Both the position numbers and the translations under genes were made by a program. A stretch of 64,000 bases of DNA from Streptomyces sp. R33 (lineage in GTDB: Bacteria > Actinomycetota > Actinomycetes > Streptomycetales > Streptomycetaceae): contig NZ_CP165727.1 in assembly GCF_041200175.1 (NCBI RefSeq), positions 1-64,000 of the forward strand, in the 5' to 3' direction. The notes beneath the pieces are model-generated. The model was not told where the DNA came from. It saw only the letters and a list, made by a program, of their open reading frames with translations, and made no database searches. Shown here one piece after another: positions 35,072-44,600 of this stretch (position 1 is the first letter of the stretch; every line of letters begins with the position of its first letter).

Positions 35072-35132
35072 CGGCCCGACCTCTCCCCACTGCTTCTCTC
35101 TTCTCTGCTCTTGTCTTCTGGAGGCACAGCAC

Positions 35133-35858
35133 GTGAGCACGTCCATCCAGCCTTCGGCACCCCGCACGGCGCTGCCCGGGCTTGCCGGTCCGCCGGCCGC
35201 TCCGGCCACTGCTCCCCGCGTGGTGCGCCAGCGGCGCCGCCGCCCCGGTCTGATCGCCCTGTCCGTCGCGCTGATCGCAGCCGGGGGGCTGTCGGGGGCA
35301 TTGCTGTTCACGGCGTCGGGGCAGCGGTCCAGTGTGCTGGTCGTGGCCCGGGATGTGCCGGTGGGCAATGCGATCACGGAGGCCGATCTCGCTTCGGCTT
35401 CACTCGCCCTGGACCCTGCGGTCAAAGCGGTCCCCACGAAGAAGAAGGCCGCCTTAGTCGGGCAGCGTGCGGCCGTGGCCTTGAAGTCGGGCTCGCTGCT
35501 CTCCCCCGGTCAGGTCACCTCCGCCTCCCTGGTCAAAGCAGGCGAACAGCTGGTGGGGGTGGCTCTGAAGCCGTCGCAGCTTCCGGCGTCGCGACTGTCG
35601 CCGGGCCAGAAGGTCTTGATCGTCTCGACACCTGACCTGGCTCAGGCCGGTGCGGCAGCAGGTGCCGGCAAGCCGCCTGATTCGCCGGCGCCGCAAACGC
35701 TCGCGGCGACGGTGGTGGCGGTGGGTGTGGCTGCGCCTGCGACGGGGGTTGTGGTGGTGGACGTGGCGGTGCCCGCGGCGAGCGGGCCGACGCTGGCGGC
35801 GCGGGTGGCGACGGGGGCGGTGGCGCTGATCGTGGCCGCGCAGGACGGGGCCAGCTGA
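35133..35858 (+). CDS. SAF-domain CpaB/RcpC-like pilus assembly protein
   Basis: This 241-aa protein has one membrane segment (LIALSVALIAAGGLSGALLF, about 37-56) followed by a SAF domain (VLVVARDVPVGNAITEADL, about 68-86; SGSLLSPGQVT) and an Ala/Val-rich end. In Tad systems CpaB/RcpC sits at the outer side of the membrane and helps pilus assembly. The GTG start has GGAGG upstream. Residue Leu108 is encoded by TTA (35454-35456), a rare codon read by the developmental bldA tRNA, which could make pilus assembly developmentally controlled. Confidence 0.82.
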   Translation: MSTSIQPSAPRTALPGLAGPPAAPATAPRVVRQRRRRPGLIALSVALIAAGGLSGALLFTASGQRSSVLVVARDVPVGNAITEADLASASLALDPAVKAVPTKKKAALVGQRAAVALKSGSLLSPGQVTSASLVKAGEQLVGVALKPSQLPASRLSPGQKVLIVSTPDLAQAGAAAGAGKPPDSPAPQTLAATVVAVGVAAPATGVVVVDVAVPAASGPTLAARVATGAVALIVAAQDGAS

Positions 35859-36676
35859 TGACGGTCATTGCTTTGGCTGGCGGGCTGGGTGCCCCGGGGG
35901 TGACCACGGCGGCGATGGCGCTGCTGATGACGTGGCCGATGCCGCAGGATCACCGGGTGGTGCTGGCCGAGGCCGACCCGGACGGCGGGGCGATCCTGCC
36001 CGGCGCGCTGCAGGGCACCTTGGACAACTCCCACGGGCTGCGCAACCTTGCGGTGGCCTCGCGTCAGGGGCAGTTGAGTGAGGCGTTTTGGCGGCAGCTG
36101 GTGGACGTCACCGACGCCGGGAGCCGTGACCGGCTGGTCCTGCCCGGGTTGTACGACCCGGCGCACGCGTCGGCGATGGAACCGGTGTGGCGGCCGCTGG
36201 CCGCTCTGTTCACGGGGATCGAGGCTCACGGGCACGACGTGATCGTGGACCTCGGGCGTCGTGGGGCGTTCGGCCCGTCGGGGGTGCTGGCGCAGAGCGC
36301 GGATGTGGTCCTGGTGGTGGCACGCAGCACGCTGCGCTCGCTGCAGAGCGCCCAGGTGCGCCTGGAGGCGCTGCGCGAGTCGCTCGGCGGGACCACCGAG
36401 CTGGGCATGCTGCTGGTGGACGAGGGCCCGTTCTCGAAGGAGGAGGTCCGCAAGCATTTGGGTGTCGGGGTCACGGCGGTGCTGCCCTGGCGGCCCAAGG
36501 AGGCCGCGGTGCTGTCGGACGGTGCCGAGCAGCCCCGCCGTTTCGAGTCCGGGGAGCTGATGCGCTCAGCCCGGTCGGCCGCCGTGCGGATCCAGGAGCT
36601 TGTGGCTGTGCGCCGTACGCGCCTGGCCCCGCCTGCCGGGCCGGTTGGCGGACGGGTGGTGACCGGTGCGCGCTAA
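35858..36676 (+). CDS. CpaE/TadZ-like MinD-family protein
   Basis: This 272-aa protein follows the MinD/ParA fold: an N-terminal P-loop, VLAEADPDGG, VIVDLGRRG and VVARSTLRSLQSAQ in order, then a LLVDEGPFSKEEVRKHLG region. CpaE/TadZ positions the Tad machine. The P-loop reads GGLGAPGVTT, without the lysines of the deviant Walker A (KGGxGKT), so ATP hydrolysis may be lost. Its start coincides with the end of cpaB, and its end overlaps cpaF by 11 bases. Confidence 0.78.
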   Translation: MTVIALAGGLGAPGVTTAAMALLMTWPMPQDHRVVLAEADPDGGAILPGALQGTLDNSHGLRNLAVASRQGQLSEAFWRQLVDVTDAGSRDRLVLPGLYDPAHASAMEPVWRPLAALFTGIEAHGHDVIVDLGRRGAFGPSGVLAQSADVVLVVARSTLRSLQSAQVRLEALRESLGGTTELGMLLVDEGPFSKEEVRKHLGVGVTAVLPWRPKEAAVLSDGAEQPRRFESGELMRSARSAAVRIQELVAVRRTRLAPPAGPVGGRVVTGAR

Positions 36677-38231
36677 CCCCCTGCACAACAACCCCAACCC
36701 CCAGGTGCCCGCCGGCTCGCTCCAGGCCCGGCTGGCCGGCCCCCGCGCCGTTCCCGCGGCCCCCGTATCAAACGGGCGCCCTGGCGCCGATCCGGTGAAT
36801 CCGCGGGTGACACTGCCTGCCACGGCCACGCCCGCTCCCGCGGCGGTGTCTGTGCCGGTCCTCGATTACGGGGCGGTACGTCTGATCAAGAAGGAGGTCG
36901 GGGAACGGCTGACCGAGCTGCTGCGGGCCCGGCCGGGCATGAGTGTGGCCGCACAGGAGCAGCAGGGCCGTCATCTGATCAATGGGCAGGTGGCGGTGTG
37001 GTCGGATGCCGAGGCCGTCAAGCGTGGCGTTGCAACGTCTGCGGCCGAGGACGCAGCCATCGCGCAAGCGGTCTTCGACCTGCAGTTCCGGGCCGGGCGT
37101 CTGCAGCAGCACCTGGACAACACCGGCGTGGAGAACATCTTCATCAACGGGTTCGCGGATGTGTGGCTGGACTTCACCGACGGGCGCCGTGTGCGGGTGG
37201 CGCCGGTCGCGGACTCCGACGAGGAGCTGCGCGAGCTGCTGCGGGATCTGGCTAGGCGCACCACCGGCCAGGCCGAGCGCAGTCTCTCGACCGCGGATCC
37301 GTTTTTGGCGCTGCGGCTCGCGGACGGGTCGCGTCTGCAGGCGGTCATCGACGTCACGCCGGGCACGTATGTGACGATCCGCCGGCACAGCATGCGCCAT
37401 GCGGACCTGCCCGAACTGGTCGGCCGCGGCATGCTCGACACCACCCTTGAGCAGTTCCTGCGGGCGTGTGTGCGCGCGGAGAAGAACGTGATGATCGTGG
37501 GCGGTCAGGCGGCGGGCAAGACGACGCTGCTGCGGGCTCTGCTCAAAGAGATCGATCCGGACGAGCGGTTCGCGACGCTCGAGACCGAGTACGAGCTCTT
37601 CGCCCACGAGAACGGCCATCACCGGCAGGTGGTGCCGATGGAGGCCCGCGAGTCCAACGGCGAAGTGGTCGCCGGGCAGGCCGCAGGTGAGATCACGCTC
37701 ATGGACCTCATGTACCGGGCGCTGCGCATGACGCTGACGCGGATCGTGGTCGGTGAGGTCCGCGGCCCGGAGATCGTCGCGATGCTCCAGGCCATGACCA
37801 ACGGCGCGGGCGGCAACCTGTGCACCCTGCACGCCATCCACCCGAGTGTGGTCTTCGACCGGATCGCCGAGCTCTACCTGCTGGCCCAGGCCAACATGTC
37901 GGAGTCACTCGCCTACCGGCAGGCCGCCAACGGGCTCCACTTCATCGTGTTCGTCTCCTCCGTAGACGAGACGAAGATCGGCGGCCACCGCCACCGGTTC
38001 ATCTCCCACGTCCTGGAAGTCACCGGCATCGGCGAAGGCGGACGCCCCGAGACGAACACCATCTTCGGCCCGCGCCCCGAATGGGGCGAGCACCGCGCCG
38101 TCCCGCTCATGCACCCCCGCTGCATTCCCGATCTGCGCCGCGCCGGATTCGACGCCGCCCTGCTGAACGACCCGTCCGGGGCGTGGGGCGCGCCCCTGCC
38201 ACTGCTGGTTACCGAGGGGGCGGCACTGTGA
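36666..38231 (+). CDS. CpaF/TadA-like secretion ATPase
   Basis: This 521-aa hexameric ATPase of the type II/IV secretion superfamily has an N-terminal helical domain, the ENIFINGFADVWLDF motif near 158, Walker A GGQAAGKTTLL (about 278-288), an Asp-box-like region TLETEYELF and Walker B RIVVGEVRGPE (about 358-368). CTLHAIHP follows. It powers assembly of Flp-type pili. The upstream Pro/Asn-rich about 60 residues are an extra N-terminal extension. The GTG start overlaps the CpaE-like gene. Confidence 0.92.
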   Translation: MRANPLHNNPNPQVPAGSLQARLAGPRAVPAAPVSNGRPGADPVNPRVTLPATATPAPAAVSVPVLDYGAVRLIKKEVGERLTELLRARPGMSVAAQEQQGRHLINGQVAVWSDAEAVKRGVATSAAEDAAIAQAVFDLQFRAGRLQQHLDNTGVENIFINGFADVWLDFTDGRRVRVAPVADSDEELRELLRDLARRTTGQAERSLSTADPFLALRLADGSRLQAVIDVTPGTYVTIRRHSMRHADLPELVGRGMLDTTLEQFLRACVRAEKNVMIVGGQAAGKTTLLRALLKEIDPDERFATLETEYELFAHENGHHRQVVPMEARESNGEVVAGQAAGEITLMDLMYRALRMTLTRIVVGEVRGPEIVAMLQAMTNGAGGNLCTLHAIHPSVVFDRIAELYLLAQANMSESLAYRQAANGLHFIVFVSSVDETKIGGHRHRFISHVLEVTGIGEGGRPETNTIFGPRPEWGEHRAVPLMHPRCIPDLRRAGFDAALLNDPSGAWGAPLPLLVTEGAAL

Positions 38232-39154
38232 GCGTGCTGCTGTGGGTGCTGGCCGGCCTCGCCGTGGCGGGCGGGCTGGTCGGACTGGTTGCCGGAATCG
38301 CCGGAACCACCGCGCCCAAGGGGCCCGGTGTCGCGGCCCGGCTTCGGGCCGGGCGGCATCTGGCCACCCGGGATGAGCAGATGGCCCGCCGTACCCGCCT
38401 GACCGGCGGAGCACTGGCCGGGGTACTACTGTGGCTGATCAGCGGGGTGTTCATCGCCGGGGTGATGGTGTTCCTCGCGGTCATCGGAGTGCCGTGGCTG
38501 CTTTCGCCAACGAAGTCGGCCACCGCCCGAATCGCCAAACTGGAAGCCCTCGGCGACTGGACTCAGCGCCTGGCCAACGTTCTGCGGCTGGGCCGCGGGC
38601 TGGACGAGGCCCTGCAGGTCTCCCGCAGGGGCTGCCCCGAGGACATCACGGGCGAGGTGGCCGACCTGGTCGACCGGCTGCAGGTCGGATGGCGGCCGGT
38701 GGACGCGCTGCGCGAGTTCGGCGACGCACTGGGCGACGTGACCGCGGACAAGGTGGTGGCCGCCCTCGTGCTGTCGGCCGCCGACCGGGGGCCCGGTCTG
38801 GCGCAGGCGCTGGAGGACCTCGCGGAGTCCGTCCACGAGGAAGTCGCCCGGCGCCGGGCCATCGAGGCCGACCGTGCCAAGCCGCGTACCACGATGCGGT
38901 GGATGACGATCATCACCCTAGGCGTGATCGGATGCGGGTTCCTCATCCCCTCGTACACCGCCCCCTACGGCACCCTGCTCGGGCAGCTCGTGCTGGCTGT
39001 CCTGCTGGCCGGGTTCGTCGGAGTCCTCGCGCTGATGCGGCAGATCGCCGACATCAAGCCTGTCCCCCGCTTCCTGATCGCCGACCCCAGCAGCGCCGTC
39101 ACCCTCACAGGCGGGGACAACGCCGAGGAGCCCACCGTGGAGGTAACGGCATGA
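38228..39154 (+). CDS. TadB-like membrane platform protein
   Basis: This 308-aa type II secretion F-domain protein has two membrane segments near the N-terminus (LLWVLAGLAVAGGLVGLVAG and ALAGVLLWLISGVFIAGVMVF) and two at the C-terminus. The GspF-like helical domain lies between them (about 110-210, with LRLGRGLDEALQVSRRG). It forms the inner-membrane platform with TadC on which the pilus is built. The GTG start overlaps cpaF by four bases. Confidence 0.85.
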   Translation: MSVLLWVLAGLAVAGGLVGLVAGIAGTTAPKGPGVAARLRAGRHLATRDEQMARRTRLTGGALAGVLLWLISGVFIAGVMVFLAVIGVPWLLSPTKSATARIAKLEALGDWTQRLANVLRLGRGLDEALQVSRRGCPEDITGEVADLVDRLQVGWRPVDALREFGDALGDVTADKVVAALVLSAADRGPGLAQALEDLAESVHEEVARRRAIEADRAKPRTTMRWMTIITLGVIGCGFLIPSYTAPYGTLLGQLVLAVLLAGFVGVLALMRQIADIKPVPRFLIADPSSAVTLTGGDNAEEPTVEVTA

Positions 39155-40044
39155 TGCCCCTTACGGCGATCCTGTCCGGCGCAGCCATCGGAGCCGGCGG
39201 CGCCCTGCTCATCCGTGAAGTCCTGCGGCCCGCACCCGCCCTTGGGCCCGCGCTGCGCCGCCTCAACCAGCCTGCACCCGCACCCGCCGGCACACCGGCC
39301 GGGGAGGCCGGGCCGGACCGGGACGAGCGGTGGGGGCAGTGGCTGCTGGAGCGCCTGGCCGATGTCCCCGGCGTCCGGACCCCCTATAGGGACCTTGCTC
39401 TGACCGGGTCCACGCCCGCACGGTTCGTCCTGACCAAGGTGGCGCTGGCGGGTGCCGGATTGCTGCTGCCGCCGCTGTCGACGGTGCCGCTGCTGCTCCT
39501 CGGCCTGCCTCTGTACCTGCCAGCGATCGTGGGCATCCTCGCCGCCGTCGTGCTGTGGTTCGCGCCCGACCTCGCGTTGCGGGACAAGGCCAAGCGGGCG
39601 CGGGCGGAGTTCGCGCACGCCATGGCCGCCTACCTCGACCTGGTCGCCCTGCGCCGGGCCGGGAACGTGTCGGCCGAACAGGCCATGGAGCAGGCCGCGA
39701 CGGTGGGGCAGGGGTGGGCGTTCCAGCGGATCCAGGCGGCGCTGGCGCAGTCGAGGGTGGACAAGGTGGCGCACTGGGAGTCCCTGGCCCGTCTGACCGC
39801 CGAGCTGGACCTGCCGGTCATGGACGACCTCGCAGCCATCATGCGGCAGTCCGCCGACGACGGCGCCTCCGTCTACACCACTCTGCGCTCGCGCGCCCGC
39901 AACCTGCGCACCGAACTCCTCGCCCAGCAGGCCGCGGACGCCAACAGCGACAGCGAGAAGATGACCGCCCCCGGCGCGCTGCTCGCCGTCCTGGTCATGC
40001 TCCTGATCGCCTTCCCGGCCATCATCCGCATGCTCACCACCTGA
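39151..40044 (+). CDS. TadC-like membrane platform protein
   Basis: This 297-aa F-domain protein pairs with TadB. It has a short N-terminal segment, two central membrane spans (LTKVALAGAGLLLPPLSTVP and YLPAIVGILAAVVLWF), a cytoplasmic GspF-like domain (EFAHAMAAYLDLVALRRAG; QSADDGASVYTTLRSRA) and a C-terminal span (GALLAVLVMLLIAFPAII). A good GGAGG site precedes the ATG, which overlaps the TadB stop. It is the last gene before the pilin-like genes. Confidence 0.85.
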   Translation: MMPLTAILSGAAIGAGGALLIREVLRPAPALGPALRRLNQPAPAPAGTPAGEAGPDRDERWGQWLLERLADVPGVRTPYRDLALTGSTPARFVLTKVALAGAGLLLPPLSTVPLLLLGLPLYLPAIVGILAAVVLWFAPDLALRDKAKRARAEFAHAMAAYLDLVALRRAGNVSAEQAMEQAATVGQGWAFQRIQAALAQSRVDKVAHWESLARLTAELDLPVMDDLAAIMRQSADDGASVYTTLRSRARNLRTELLAQQAADANSDSEKMTAPGALLAVLVMLLIAFPAIIRMLTT

Positions 40045-40072
40045 CCCGACCCAAACATGAGGGAGTCACGCC

Positions 40073-40270
40073 ATGAAGACGCTCGTCCGCCTGAACGTCG
40101 CCCTGCGCTCGCACTGGGAGAAGGTCCAGGCGCACGCCTCTGAGGACCGGGGCGATATTTCCATCACGACCATCATCATCTGGGTCGCTGCCGTCGCCGG
40201 GGCCCTCGCCATCGCCGGGACCATCGGCCTCGTCGTCACCAAGTACAACGGCAAGCTGTCCGGCATCTAG
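40073..40270 (+). CDS. Flp-type pilin candidate
   Basis: This 65-aa protein has a basic leader of about 27 residues ending EDRG, then a hydrophobic helix (IIIWVAAVAGALAIAGTIGLVV) and a short tail. Size, position and topology fit the major Flp pilin. The residue at +5 after the glycine is Thr rather than the usual Glu. Cleavage after EDRG is inferred from the related DRG motifs in the following three proteins. GGGAG precedes the ATG. It begins a run of four pilin-like genes. Confidence 0.72.
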   Translation: MKTLVRLNVALRSHWEKVQAHASEDRGDISITTIIIWVAAVAGALAIAGTIGLVVTKYNGKLSGI

Positions 40271-40301
40271 CAGCAGCGCAAAGGGGGGAGAGGGGTACGC
40301 A

Positions 40302-40754
40302 GTGACGCCTACGGCGCGGGGACGACCGGTCCGCAGCGGGCGGTCCGGAAGCCGGCTGACGGCATTGCGGCGACGGCTGGCCGGGGACCGGGGTGAGGCG
40401 TCGATCCAGATGGCGATCATCTTTCCGTTCGTCATCCTGGTGACCGTCGCGGTGGTCCAGGCCGCGATGTGGGTCCATGCCCGCAGCATCGCGCTGACCG
40501 CTGCCCGCGAAGGCGTCGCCGCCGCCCGCGTCTACCAGGCTCCCGACGGCGCAGGCGCAGCACGCGCGCAGGAGACCCTCGGCCGGATCGCGGGCGACAG
40601 CCTCACCGCCACCTCCGTCACCACCTCCGGGAGCTCCGCCACCAACGTGCGGGTCACGGTCAGCGGCAGCGCGCCGTCCCTCATCCCCGGAGTGGGCGGG
40701 CTGTCCGTGTCGCAGTCGGCCGGCGCGCCACGCGAAAGGTGGACGACACCGTGA
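40302..40754 (+). CDS. TadE-like pseudopilin 1
   Basis: This 150-aa protein has an Arg-rich N-terminus ending GDRGEASIQMA. A long hydrophobic helix (IIFPFVILVTVAVVQAAMWV) and an extracytoplasmic TadE-like part (RSIALTAAREGVAAARVY) follow. TadE pseudopilins are processed like pilins and form part of the pilus base or tip. Position +5 after the glycine is Gln, not Glu. The GTG start lies 31 bp after the Flp gene, and its end overlaps the next gene. Confidence 0.78.
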   Translation: MTPTARGRPVRSGRSGSRLTALRRRLAGDRGEASIQMAIIFPFVILVTVAVVQAAMWVHARSIALTAAREGVAAARVYQAPDGAGAARAQETLGRIAGDSLTATSVTTSGSSATNVRVTVSGSAPSLIPGVGGLSVSQSAGAPRERWTTP

Positions 40755-41215
40755 AATCCACTCGGATCATGACGTGGCTACGGCGGCGCACCGCGGGGGG
40801 TGACCGGGGCAGCGAGACGATCGCGGCCGCGATCGTCACCCCGCTGCTGCTCATGCTGCTGTGCCTGGCCATCGCGGGCGGGCGGATCGTCACTGCCGGC
40901 GCGAAAATCGACGCGGCCGCCGAGGACGCGGCCCGTGCCGCGTCCATCTCCCGCACCTACAGCAGCGCGCAGGCCGAAGCCTCGGCCGCGGCTGCCCGCT
41001 CCCTTAACGACCAGGGCATCACCTGCGCCTCAACCAGCACCAGCGTGGACGCCTCCGGGCTCGCCGTACCGGTCGGGCAGGTCGGCACCGTCACCGTGAC
41101 CATCTCCTGCACTGTCACCATGAGCGACCTGCTGCTGCCCGGCGCTCCGGGATCCAAGACCATGACCAGTCGGTTTACTTCCGTGGTGGACGCCTACCGC
41201 TCCCGGGAGGGCTGA
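40751..41215 (+). CDS. TadE-like pseudopilin 2
   Basis: From the GTG at 40751 (GTGA overlap) the 154-aa product has GGDRGSETIAAAI followed by a hydrophobic helix (VTPLLLMLLCLAIAGGRIV). A TadE-type region (IDAAAEDAARAASI) and two cysteines in the outer domain (GITCAST, VTISCTV) that may pair come next. It is a minor pilin or pseudopilin of the Tad system. The usual Glu at +5 is Ala here. Confidence 0.75.
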   Translation: MKSTRIMTWLRRRTAGGDRGSETIAAAIVTPLLLMLLCLAIAGGRIVTAGAKIDAAAEDAARAASISRTYSSAQAEASAAAARSLNDQGITCASTSTSVDASGLAVPVGQVGTVTVTISCTVTMSDLLLPGAPGSKTMTSRFTSVVDAYRSREG

Positions 41216-41217
41216 CC

Positions 41218-41664
41218 ATGCGACACCTGCGTACCTGGTGGCACAGCCGACTGCACGAGGACCGGGGTGGGATCGCCATCTACACGGCGATCGTCACCGT
41301 GGCCCTGCTGGCGATCATCGGGCTGGCCATCGACGGCGGCGGCAAGCTCCGCGCCACCGAGCGCGCTGACGCCGTGGCGATGGAGGCGGCTAGGGCGGCC
41401 GGGCAGGCCATCGACCCCGCGGCTGCCGTTACTGGGGCCGCGGTCCGTGTCGATCCCGCAGCCGCCCAGGCGGCCGCGCAGGCCTACCTCGCCCGCGCCG
41501 GCACCCAGGGCAGCGCCGCCCTCTCCGCCGACGGCACCCAGCTGACCGTCACCGTCCACGACACCTACCCGACTAAGTTCCTGGCCCTCATCGGCCTCGG
41601 ATCGATGGACGTCACCGGGCACGGCTCCGCCCACCTGCTCTACGGCACCACCCAGCCCCAATAG
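41218..41664 (+). CDS. TadG/TadE-like pilus assembly protein
   Basis: This 148-aa protein begins with EDRGGIAIYTAIVTVALLAI, the same DRG motif and helix as its neighbours, then LAIDGGGKLRATERADAVAMEAARAAGQA, the pattern of the N-terminus of TadG/Flp-assembly proteins. It lacks the large C-terminal von Willebrand-type domain of full TadG, so it is a short form. The start has GGAGG two codons upstream, immediately after the previous gene. Confidence 0.75.
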   Translation: MRHLRTWWHSRLHEDRGGIAIYTAIVTVALLAIIGLAIDGGGKLRATERADAVAMEAARAAGQAIDPAAAVTGAAVRVDPAAAQAAAQAYLARAGTQGSAALSADGTQLTVTVHDTYPTKFLALIGLGSMDVTGHGSAHLLYGTTQPQ

Positions 41665-41694
41665 CCCACCGTTCAACGCGAGAAGGACCGGCCG

Positions 41695-44600
41695 ATGCCG
41701 AAGCCCACCCCCGCCCCCACCCCGCCGCGGCGGCGCGCCGGCGCGCAGACCGCGGCCGCAATGCTGCGCGGCCTGCTGGCCCTGACCGTGCTGGCCGCGC
41801 TGCTGGCCGGTCTGCCGGCCCTGCTGTGGTGGGCCACCACCCTCGTCGGACCGCCCGGACTCGCCGCCCTGACCAGCCTGCTGTCCACGGAGGACTCCGG
41901 CCAGGTCTTCCTCCTCGTCCTCGCCGCCGCCGGGTGGGCGGGATGGGCATGCTTCGCCTGCGCGGTCCTGCTCGAGATCCCCGCCCAGCTCCGCGGCCGC
42001 ACCGCACCGCAGATCCGCGGACTGCTCGGGCAGCGAGCCGCCGCCGCACTCGTCGGCGCCGTCATGCTCGCCCTGCCCGCTGGCACCGCCCTCGCCGCCC
42101 CTGCCACCGCAGCACCCGCCAGCACCCCGAACATCAGCGCAAGCGCGGCCCCCGTTGCGGGCACGCAAACCAGCGCAGTAGGCGGAGCAGAAGCCTCCGA
42201 ACAAGCGGCCAGCACGGCCGTCACCCACACCGTCCGCGACATCCGCCCCGCTGAGAGCCTGTGGTCCATCGCCGCCGAACGCCTCGGCGACGGCGAGCGG
42301 TGGGGCGACATCGCCGCACTCAACGAAGGCCGCACCATGGGCGACGGCACCGTCTTCCACGCCGACCAGCCCATCCAGCCAGGATGGAGCCTGCGCCTCC
42401 CCGCCGACGCCCGCCCGGCTGCAACGGGTGGCGCAACGCCGCAGCAAACCGGGGCGGCTCCTGCGACGTACACCGTCCGGAGGGGCGACAGCCTGTCCGG
42501 CATCGCCGCGACCACGCTGGGCAACGCCGACCGATACCAGGAGATCTTCGACCTGAACAAGGGCCAGGCCCTGCCCGACGGCAACGTGTTCACGGACCCG
42601 GACCTGATCTACCCCGGCCAGCGGCTCACTCTCCCCCAGCCCGCCACCGCAACACCCACCCCGCCGCAGACCCCGGCGCCCGCCGCGCCCCCGGCAACAC
42701 CGTCGCCGGCCGCCCCCGCACCATCAGCATCCTCACCCGCGACACCCGAACCCGCGCCGTCAACTGCGGCTCCCTCGGCCGGCGGCCCGCAGCAGACCAT
42801 CCCCACGCCGGACGCCCCGTCCCCCAGTGACACCACCACCCCAAGCACCCAGAGCCCCGCGAACATCAACTGGGCGCTGGTCGCAGGGATCGGCACCCTG
42901 CTGGCCGCCTCCCTGGCCGGCGCCCTCGGAGTCCGCCGGATCCTCCAACAGCGCCAGCGCCGCGCCGGGCAGACCATCGCCCAAGACCCGGACCCCACCA
43001 CCGTGGAGCAGGTCCTGGGCGCGGCCGGCGAGCCGGACGCAGTCGGGCTCCTCGACCGTGTCCTGCGCACTCTCGCCCACCACGCCGCCGAGGCAGAGCG
43101 CGAACTGCCTGCGCTGCGCGGTGCCCGCATCGATGCCGCCGGCATCACCCTGCTGCTTGACGAACCTGCCGAGCTGCTCACCCCCTTCAACATGGGCGGT
43201 GACCCTCGATCATGGATCCTGGACGGCCAGGCTGTGCTGCTGCCCGCCGACCAGGCGGGCGACGTCCAAGCCCCTTATCCGGGGCTGGTCACCCTCGGAG
43301 CGACCGAGACCGGTCTGCTGCTGGCCGATCTCATGACATGCCGAGTACTGCTCCTGGACGGCAAGGCCGACGAGGTCCTCGAAGTCGCCCGCGCCCTCGC
43401 ACTCGAGCTCGGCACCTGCGCCTGGACCGACTACAGCGAAATCCTCACCGCCGGGCTCGGCTCGCGCCTGGCGGGGCTCCTGCCCCAGGGCCGGATCCGC
43501 ACCATGCCCCACCTGCCCGCCGTCGCCGCCGACCTCGGCGAACTCCTCCTCGAAGCCCACCAGAGCGGCGAACAGGTGCTGCCGTGGCTACTCATCGGCG
43601 CCGGCGACAGCGACCAGGAACACGTCACCCAGCTCGCTGACGCCCTCGCCGCTGCCCGTACTCTGCACACCGCGGTCGTCCTGCCCGCCACCGACACCAC
43701 CCGGCGCGCGTTCCCCCACGCCGAAATCCTCGACACCACGCGCGATCAAGATGTCCGCCTCGCGCTGCTGGACGAGCCGGTGACCTTGCAGCGGATCACC
43801 GACGAGCAGTACCTGCAGTACGTCCACGCACTTCAGGTATCCGTGCAGGAACCCGCGACCGCGACCGGGGCGTGGGAGTTCGCCGAGGACCACGACCAGC
43901 CAGCTGCCACCAGCGCGCCTTTGACCGTGCGGGTGACCAGCGAGGGCGCTCACGACCCGGGCAACCCCTTCCCCGCCCTCCTTGCGGCCACCGCCCCAGG
44001 CGACCCCGCGGCCGCTGAAACCGAAGCCGCGGACGCCGCCGAAGCCGCCGGCGCCAAGGGCCAACCCTCCGCCGGTACGCCGGGCGAACACGCCCGCCCG
44101 GGCCAGCCCAGCGAACTCATCCCTGCGGCCCGAACCACAGCCGGCCAAGGCGACGAGGACACGGTCTGTATCGAGATGCTGGGCCCCCTGCGCATCACCG
44201 GCGGCCTCGGATCCGCGCACAGCCCTCGCACGAACGCCATCGCGGCTTTGATCCACCTGCGCCCCGGGCGTAGCGCCGAGTACCTGTGCCAGGCCATGGA
44301 CCCCGTCAACCCGTGGTCCACCCGCACGCTGCATTCACGGCTGTCCGAGCTCCGCAATCAGATCGGCCTGACCGACGACGGGTACCCGCTGTTGCCGCGG
44401 CCCAAGAGCGGCAGCGGGTACGTCTTCCACCCGGCGGTGACTTCGGACTGGGACCGCTTCCAGCAGTTGGCCTCGCGCGGGCTGGCCGCCGGGCCCGAGG
44501 GCGGCATCGCGGATCTGGAAACGGCGATGGGGCTGGTGCGGGGCAAGCCGTTCGACGGGCGGACCCTGCCCTGGGCTGACCCTGTCATTCAGGACATGCT

